Assembly: GCF_002005105.1 (NCBI RefSeq)
Contig: NZ_MSCV01000026.1
Location: forward strand, 1 to 64,000
DNA length: 64,000 nt
Reading direction: 5' to 3'
DNA from: Methylocaldum sp. 14B
GTDB taxonomy: Bacteria; Pseudomonadota; Gammaproteobacteria; Methylococcales; Methylococcaceae
Shown: piece by piece, positions 59,802 through 64,000 of the stretch
Numbering within the stretch: the stretch's first letter is position 1
How the letters are laid out: every line of letters starts with the position of its first letter
Position numbers and translations under genes: made by a program
The notes under the pieces: model-generated
Databases searched by the model: none
The model's input: only the letters and a program-made list of their open reading frames with translations
Told to the model about the DNA's origin: nothing

Positions 59802-61661
59802 TTACAAGGCATCCGGCGCGTAGCGCACGGTCAGGAAGAAATTCAAGTCGTCCTGATAGAAAAAACGGGCAGTCTGATACTGCTTGTTCAACAGATTAGC
59901 CACCCGCCCCTCCAGAGACAAGCCCCGATACAGACCCACGCTGGCGCGCAGATCGACCGTCACGTAACCGGCCAGCCGCTGGGTGTTGGCCACATCGTCG
60001 AAACGGCGGCCCTCGCCGTAAACGGTCGTTCCGACCCGAACCGGACCGACCGAGCGGTCCAGGTCGAACCGGAACATGGTCTGCGCGCGGCGCGGCAGCC
60101 GATTGCCATTATTGGCTCCTTCGGACAGATTTTCGGGATCGATCAGGCTCAAATTGGCCGCGATGTCGAAGCCCCACAGCCGAGTCGAGGCCTGGGCTTC
60201 GAGGCCGAGTATGCGCGCCCGGTCCAGGTTTTCGGCGAAGCAGCTCACCTGGCCGCACACGGTGGCGATCATGTCGTCGATCTCCGTGTGATAGCCGTTG
60301 AGCGCCCAGGCCACGTCCCAGTGCTGTCCGCTGATTCCGACTTCCCAGCTCTCCGAGGTTTCCGGCTCGAGCATCGGATTGCCGAAACCGGGGAAATAAA
60401 GTTCGTTGAAGGTGGGCGCCTTGAAGGCCTTGCCCCAGGACGCGCTTAGGCGAATGCCGTTGTCGAAGCCATAGCCCAAGGCCACATTGCCGGTGGGATA
60501 GACGCCGAACTGTTCGTTATCGTCGACGCGCGTACCCAATACCGCGTCGAATCCGCCCAAGGTCAGCTGGTACTGGGCAAAACCGGCCTTGTCGTCGCGC
60601 GAATCCACGGCATAGTCGGTCGTGCTGTCGACCTGATCGTTGTAGTAGTCCAGCCCCAGAGTCAAAAGGTGCCCCTCGGCCAACGCGAAATCGTTCTGCC
60701 AGGTGACGTTGACCCGCTGAGTGTCGAAAGTGCTGCTGAACCGCCGATCCCTGAAGTTGTCCGACTCGTCCAGGGTGCGGCCTGCCCTGAGGCTCGTGGT
60801 CCAGAATTCAAACGGCGAATATTTCAGGCGGCCGCCCACCATTTGCTGCACGAAGGTCGAGCGGTTCTGCAAATTGCCGTCGAACTCGTTCTCGCCTTCC
60901 GCGTGCAACAGATTGCCCTCGATTTCCAGGCCGTTGTCGAAGCGGTAGCCGGCGCGAGCGCTGCCCGAAGTGTTGCGATAGCCGTCGTCGTCGGGCTGAC
61001 GGGTGAAGCAGCCCCCGCCGCCCAAGCTGAAAGGCCGCCCGGCGCATGCGTTGAAGCCGCGCGTTTCCAAACGCGAACCGTTCAGGCTGTACCACGCCCG
61101 GTCGTTGCCCCCGGATACGCCGCCGGTAGCCTTGTACATCGAATGGCTGCCCGCGCCGAAGCTCAGGTAAGGCTTGAAACCCTCGCCGCCCTTGCGGGTG
61201 AAGATCTGGATCACCCCGCCGATCGCCTCCGAGCCATACAGGCTGGAGCGCGGCCCACGGACGATCTCGATGCGTTCGATCTGGTCGATGGGGATGTCCT
61301 GGAAGGCCGTGATTCCGGTAGTGGCCGATCCGGCGCGGACGCCGTCTATCAGTACCAGCACATGACCGGATTTGGTTCCGCGCAGGAACACCGAAGTGGA
61401 CTTTCCCAGACCGCCGTTGTTGGCGATCGACAGGCCGGGCACGCCACGCAGGACCTCCTGCACGGACTGCGCCTGCCGGCGCTCGATTTCGTCGCGGTCG
61501 ATGACGGTGACCGAGGCCAGCGATTCCTCGACGCTCCGCTCCGTTCGAGTAGCGGTAACGGTAACGGTTTCGAGCCGGGAAAGATAGGCATCGTCGGCAC
61601 GGACCGACGGCAGACAAAAAAACAGCAATGCCGCCTCTAGGCAGCGGTTTTCGATTTTCAT
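59802..61661 (-). CDS. btuB: TonB-dependent cobalamin receptor
   Basis: 619-aa outer-membrane receptor, normal BtuB size. Signal peptide ends near VRA-DDAYL; TonB box region LETVTVTATRTE; plug domain with RGVPGLSIANNGGLGKSTSV and RIEIVRGPRSSLYGSEAIGG; then a 22-strand barrel ending NFFLTVRYAPDAL. The ATG at 61661 (MKIENRC) is preferred over the longer frame to 61736. First gene of the operon, with the B12 riboswitch about 250 bases upstream. Confidence 0.93.
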   Translation of the reverse strand: MKIENRCLEAALLFFCLPSVRADDAYLSRLETVTVTATRTERSVEESLASVTVIDRDEIERRQAQSVQEVLRGVPGLSIANNGGLGKSTSVFLRGTKSGHVLVLIDGVRAGSATTGITAFQDIPIDQIERIEIVRGPRSSLYGSEAIGGVIQIFTRKGGEGFKPYLSFGAGSHSMYKATGGVSGGNDRAWYSLNGSRLETRGFNACAGRPFSLGGGGCFTRQPDDDGYRNTSGSARAGYRFDNGLEIEGNLLHAEGENEFDGNLQNRSTFVQQMVGGRLKYSPFEFWTTSLRAGRTLDESDNFRDRRFSSTFDTQRVNVTWQNDFALAEGHLLTLGLDYYNDQVDSTTDYAVDSRDDKAGFAQYQLTLGGFDAVLGTRVDDNEQFGVYPTGNVALGYGFDNGIRLSASWGKAFKAPTFNELYFPGFGNPMLEPETSESWEVGISGQHWDVAWALNGYHTEIDDMIATVCGQVSCFAENLDRARILGLEAQASTRLWGFDIAANLSLIDPENLSEGANNGNRLPRRAQTMFRFDLDRSVGPVRVGTTVYGEGRRFDDVANTQRLAGYVTVDLRASVGLYRGLSLEGRVANLLNKQYQTARFFYQDDLNFFLTVRYAPDAL

Positions 61662-61830
61662 GTTCGATGACTTCCCCCGAGCACACCCGCGCGGGATAGG
61701 ATTGCGCAAAGCACACGGAGGAAGCCGCGGACGCATTAGTCCGGGAGGCCGATCGAACGACCGGAGGCTTGCCCTGCGGGGTGAAATACAAGGATGTATT
61801 TCTACAGGATTTACCGGAAGCGCTTAGAGT

Positions 61831-61878
61831 TCCCCCTCCCGTCTGGAGAAGGAGCTGAATGCATAAGTCCTGTCCTAG
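61831..61878. repeat. Fragment of the family A element in the btuB leader
   Basis: Read on the minus strand, ACAGGACTTATGCATT followed by CTCCTTCTCC and GGGAGGGGG matches the left end of the element at 32328 over about 45 bases. Only one end is present. It lies between the riboswitch and the btuB start codon, inside the transcribed leader. Confidence 0.6.
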
Positions 61879-61914
61879 GTAAAGGCCATCCAGGCGTCGC
61901 CCTCCGCGATGCCG

Positions 61915-62120
61915 ACCTGGCTTCAGGCCGGTCTCCGGGCTCGCGAGCGGGGGTCCTCCCCGGAACAGCGCCTTCCCGCGCTCTAAAAGCGCAGTGGCAT
62001 TGTGCTGTTCCTCAACTCGCTTACCGTTGCGGGGGCAGCGCCGGCCTTGTTCCTCATGAGTCAGGAACGCACCGGCTTCCCGTTTAATCCCGGCCGTAGA
62101 GCTCGCCGGGACACCTGAAG
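61915..62120 (-). promoter_or_regulatory. Cobalamin (B12) riboswitch
   Basis: On the minus strand the conserved parts run in order: GGGAAGCCGGTG, then GCGCTGCCCCCGCAACGG with GTAAGCGAG, the ATGCCACTG box, and the B12 box AGCCCGGAGACCGGCCT (complement of 61925-61941). This is the standard adenosylcobalamin aptamer core. It precedes btuB and thus the whole 14-gene run to 48550. High cobalamin should switch expression off. The expression platform between the B12 box and btuB is unclear because a repeat fragment interrupts it. Confidence 0.93.
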
Positions 62121-62128
62121 CGGTCGGC

Positions 62129-62157
62129 AGGTTAATCGATAAACGGGAAGGCGTCAA
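62129..62157 (-). promoter_or_regulatory. Candidate promoter of the cobalamin operon
   Basis: On the minus strand TTGACG (62157-62152) and TAACCT (62134-62129) are spaced 17 bases apart, immediately upstream of the riboswitch. The -35 match is good and the -10 match only fair. Confidence 0.5.
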
Positions 62158-62251
62158 TAAAAAGTGAATGGCATAACAATCGGCACACGGCAGGGTGTCG
62201 CAAAAGTAAGCCGGGACAACGAAGGAATCCCAGAAATCCATCTGGTGTGCT

Positions 62252-62366
62252 GGTTCCCAAACTCCCGTTTGGGAACCCGTCTTGAGAAGCTCCTGCTTCT
62301 CAGCGCGCGTCCGGTTTCGGGAAGCCAGAGCTTCCCGATATAGCTCCCAAGCGGGAGCATGGGAGC
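62252..62366. repeat. Tandem array of four hairpins
   Basis: Four adjacent perfect stems: GGTTCCCAAAC / GTTTGGGAACC (62252-62277), GAGAAGC / GCTTCTC (62284-62301), CGGGAAG / CTTCCCG (62318-62337) and GCTCCC / GGGAGC with a further copy (62343-62366). No coding frame spans them. The array lies between the riboswitch promoter and the nuclease gene, on the 3' side of the latter, and may be a composite repeat of the REP/MITE kind. Confidence 0.6.
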
Positions 62367-62399
62367 TGACGAAATATAATGAGCCGCACCGTGGACGCC

Positions 62400-63194
62400 C
62401 TACCCCTTGTCGCACCCGATCGGTACTACCCATGACCCTTTCGGCTTCGTGGTCCGTGCGTCGCCGGCAACCGGCAATTTCTCTCGGGTCAGGCGTTCGA
62501 CATCGGCAACGGTCACGAGATAGCGGTCGAGTTCCTTTTCGACCGCATCCTTCGTGTTCGGCACGATCCACGCGATAGCCCGGCCGTCCCCGCGCACGAT
62601 CACCTTCCAAAAAGCGTCGGGCGTTTTCACGCCGTGAGATTTCACGAAATAGTCGTCGGCGGGATTGTGTCCCCAGATCACCCCGCCGATCACCAATAGC
62701 TCGTCGATATCCCGATAGCACTCGACGATTTCCTCGGTGAGCTTCCATGCACCGCGATTCATCTGGGAAGTCTGCGGCAGGATATTGGTCATGTAGTTGC
62801 TCTGCCGGATCGCTACCGCCGAAGTATCGAGATGGTTGGCCGGAACCTGGTGCCCGCGGTCGTAGCCGTGGCCGTAACCCTTCGCGCTGGTTTGCTGGCA
62901 TTCCTTCGGCACGTAGGGATCAATCTTGAAGTGGTCGGCGCGAGGCTCGCTGCCGTCGTCGCGCTGGGCGTTGTAGCGGAATTTCACCGCGCCGCGCTTC
63001 TCGCAGTCGATCCATACCGTGAAGCCTTCGTAGTCGAGGCGGAGCAGGTTTCCTTCGCGGTGAATCTCGGTCGGCGGGATGGCCGTCTTATCGGCGCGCA
63101 GCGCGGGATATTCAGGGCTGCCGCCACGGGGAACACCGGTACAAGCGGCAAGCACCGCGGAGAAGATCAGGGGCAGTAAAGCAAGACGTCTCAT
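62400..63194 (-). CDS. Secreted DNA/RNA non-specific endonuclease, lipoprotein
   Basis: 264-aa NUC1/NucA-type nuclease. Signal peptide with lipobox LAAC (about residue 17) suggests membrane anchoring. The catalytic DRGH motif is in YGHGYDRGHQVPANHLD, the metal-binding asparagine region in SNYMTNILPQTSQMNRGAW. The ATG at 63194 (MRRLALL) is chosen over a TTG four codons earlier; neither has a strong ribosome site. Such enzymes degrade any nucleic acid in the envelope or medium. No inhibitor gene is adjacent. Confidence 0.88.
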   Translation of the reverse strand: MRRLALLPLIFSAVLAACTGVPRGGSPEYPALRADKTAIPPTEIHREGNLLRLDYEGFTVWIDCEKRGAVKFRYNAQRDDGSEPRADHFKIDPYVPKECQQTSAKGYGHGYDRGHQVPANHLDTSAVAIRQSNYMTNILPQTSQMNRGAWKLTEEIVECYRDIDELLVIGGVIWGHNPADDYFVKSHGVKTPDAFWKVIVRGDGRAIAWIVPNTKDAVEKELDRYLVTVADVERLTREKLPVAGDARTTKPKGSWVVPIGCDKG

Positions 63195-63260
63195 GGCTCG
63201 GAACAAAAAAGCGCGGAGTCTATCAAAACCGCGTGGAACGATCGAACCTTCTTGGAAAGG

Positions 63261-63360
63261 GCCGTTAAGGAAGCTCCGAACAAGCGGATTCCGTTCATGC
63301 CCCTTCGACTCGGCTCAGGACAGGCCTGTCGAAGGACTTAATCAGAGCTTCTTTAACGGC
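63261..63360. repeat. Inverted-repeat element (family D) upstream of the tRNA
   Basis: GCCGTTAAGGAAGCTC (63261-63276) pairs with GAGCTTCTTTAACGGC (63345-63360) with one mismatch, bounding 100 bases. A second palindrome with CCTTCGAC / GTCGAAGG arms lies inside (about 63302-63335) and shares the CGGCTCAGGACAGG core with the family C element at 59.7 kb. Confidence 0.65.
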
Positions 63361-63432
63361 TTAGACACGCCCTACCGGGCATTGACAGCCGCGGCGAAAA
63401 TTGTGATCTTTTCAAGGAACCGATCGACCGGC

Positions 63433-63473
63433 GGGCGGTTAGCTCAGCGGGAGAGCACTGCCTTCACACGGCA
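63433..63473 (+). pseudogene. 5' half of a tRNA-Val (anticodon CAC)
   Basis: GGGCGGTTAGCTCAGCGGGA plus GAGCACTGCCTTCACACGGCA reads as acceptor 5' strand, D arm, and anticodon arm with loop TTCACAC, giving anticodon CAC (63465-63467). From position 63474 on, no variable loop, T arm or acceptor 3' strand follows; there is no GTTCGA. The gene is therefore cut in the 3' side of its anticodon stem. Prophage-type sequence starts beyond it, so this looks like an integration junction. Confidence 0.8.
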
Positions 63474-63556
63474 TGGTTGAACTACATAGAACGGCAAATA
63501 AATCAAACACTTAATCTATATCTAAGAACAGCTTAAGTGAACAGTAAGTGAAAAAT
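63474..63556. other. Possible prophage attachment region with short repeats
   Basis: AT-rich, unlike its surroundings. It holds CACTTA (63508-63513) and two direct TAAGTGA copies (63534-63540 and 63545-63551), inverted relative to the first. Such repeats resemble integrase arm-binding sites near phage att cores. No integrase is seen within the window. Confidence 0.4.
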
Positions 63557-63584
63557 AAGCCCGGCGATGAACCGCCGGGCTTTT
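63557..63584 (-). terminator. Bidirectional intrinsic terminator
   Basis: Stem AAGCCCGGCG / CGCCGGGCTT (63557-63566 and 63573-63582) with a 6-base loop. T-runs follow on both strands (TTTT on plus; TATTTTTC on minus). It closes the phage tail gene immediately upstream on the minus strand. Confidence 0.8.
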
Positions 63585-63590
63585 CCATGT

Positions 63591-64000
63591 CTACCGGGTG
63601 ACGCCCGTACGTCTGGCCCCGTAGGCTGCCGACATGGACTTATCCAGATAGCCGCTCGCGATCAGACTTTTCACCTCGTCGCGGACGAACAGCTTGATTT
63701 GTTCCCGGCCATCCGGCCCGGTCTGGCGTTGCGCCTCGACGGGTGCGCCCGAGCCGCGCTGGTCGATAATCTGGATATCAACGCCGCCGCCGCCGCCGTT
63801 CTTGACGCCAGCACCACGCGGTAACACGACCTCGCCTTTCTGGAGGATCGCCGGTACTTCGTCAGGTCTAAGCCCCGCGATGCCGCCCGAGTGATAGCGG
63901 GGGGCCCCTGCAAACGCCAGCGCCGGAATAGGCCGCGAAAAGGTGGGAGTGCTACCGACCACGCCGCCATTATGGAAAAAGCTTGCCAGCCAGTCCCACG
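63591..64000 (-). CDS. Phage tail tape-measure protein, C-terminal part (runs off the window)
   Basis: The frame is open to the window edge, so the 5' end lies outside. The visible 136 residues contain WDWLASFFHNGGVVG, then PRYHSGGIAGLRPDEVPAIL and LQKGEVVLPRG, the repeated H-x-G-G-x-x-G and GLRPDEVPAIL signatures of tape-measure C-termini in siphophages and related prophages. The tail tape measure sets tail length. Here it is the last gene before a terminator and a broken tRNA; the usual downstream tail-tip genes are missing, which suggests a rearranged or remnant prophage. Confidence 0.8.
   Translation of the reverse strand, partial: WDWLASFFHNGGVVGSTPTFSRPIPALAFAGAPRYHSGGIAGLRPDEVPAILQKGEVVLPRGAGVKNGGGGGVDIQIIDQRGSGAPVEAQRQTGPDGREQIKLFVRDEVKSLIASGYLDKSMSAAYGARRTGVTR

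Noticed and set aside
60808-62901. 697-codon minus-strand open frame
   Set aside because: It runs through btuB in another frame, across the B12 riboswitch, hairpin array and into the nuclease gene. Composition is Arg/Gly-rich shadow coding.
63433-63590. Self-splicing intron in tRNA-Val(CAC)
   Set aside because: The break is after the anticodon stem rather than in the anticodon loop, no 3' half resumes within the next 500 bases, and phage tail coding begins instead.

Overview
The window looks like a chromosomal segment of a GC-rich gammaproteobacterium. The evidence is gene order typical of that class: a Spx/YffB-like gene with dapE, xseB-ispA-dxs, bamC-dapA beside a gcvR-like gene and bcp, rppH divergent from an HAD phosphatase, a class-type cysG, and a large single-chain purL. 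The combination with a second, N-type ATPase operon, a GH1 enzyme and a long riboswitch-controlled cobalamin operon would suit a Methylococcales-like methanotroph. That placement is inference: no methane-oxidation gene and no rRNA lies in the window.

Layout. 1-1.6 kb: a small secreted protein, a terminator with a possible small RNA, otherwise empty. 1.6-9.4 kb (+): housekeeping genes (DUF2726-like membrane protein, yffB-like, dapE, sulfurtransferase, xseB, ispA, dxs, apt, cpdA-like). 9.4-15.5 kb: an AT-richer phosphate-binding-like/porin pair, rppH, HAD phosphatase, tusA-like, cysG, a second Nudix enzyme and an SDR. 15.5-20.3 kb (-): an N-type ATPase operon (atpC-Q-B-E-F-A-G) with no beta subunit (atpD) and no atpR. 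20.5-24.1 kb: GH1 beta-glucosidase, a run of four very small genes (one secreted repeat protein, two related membrane proteins, one 51-codon ORF), and an Hsp20. 24.1-32.3 kb: purL, bamC, dapA, gcvR-like, bcp, PhoH/PIN ATPase. 32.3-38 kb: an accessory-looking stretch with palindromic mobile repeats, unknown genes, a TIR-TPR protein, a TRL-like lipoprotein, a patatin lipoprotein and a membrane protein. 38.2-47 kb: an RbbA/YhhJ-type ABC exporter operon with its own outer-membrane channel and TetR regulator, facing an EmrA-like adaptor that has lost its partner. 47.2-48.5 kb: a PQQ-type sugar dehydrogenase. 48.5-62.1 kb (-): fourteen cobalamin genes behind one B12 riboswitch. 62.4-64 kb: a secreted nuclease, a broken tRNA-Val(CAC) and the edge of a prophage.

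How it fits together. The cobalamin operon covers uptake (btuB, btuN-like, btuF-like), adenosylation (cobO), amidation (cobB, cobQ), the aminopropanol linker (Thr-P decarboxylase, cbiB), lower-ligand synthesis (bluB), nucleotide-loop assembly (cobU, cobT, cobC, cobS) and salvage of foreign corrinoids (cbiZ). Ring-building genes are absent here. Most neighbours overlap by 4 bases (ATGA or GTGA).

The most distinctive structural theme is a set of short palindromic, transposase-free elements with terminal inverted repeats. One sits between bluB and cobB. Removing it on paper, with its 3-base target duplication, restores an ATGA overlap like those elsewhere in the operon, so the present BluB C-terminus is encoded by the insertion. 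Another sits on the stop codon of the PhoH gene, and a fragment of the same family lies between the B12 riboswitch and btuB.
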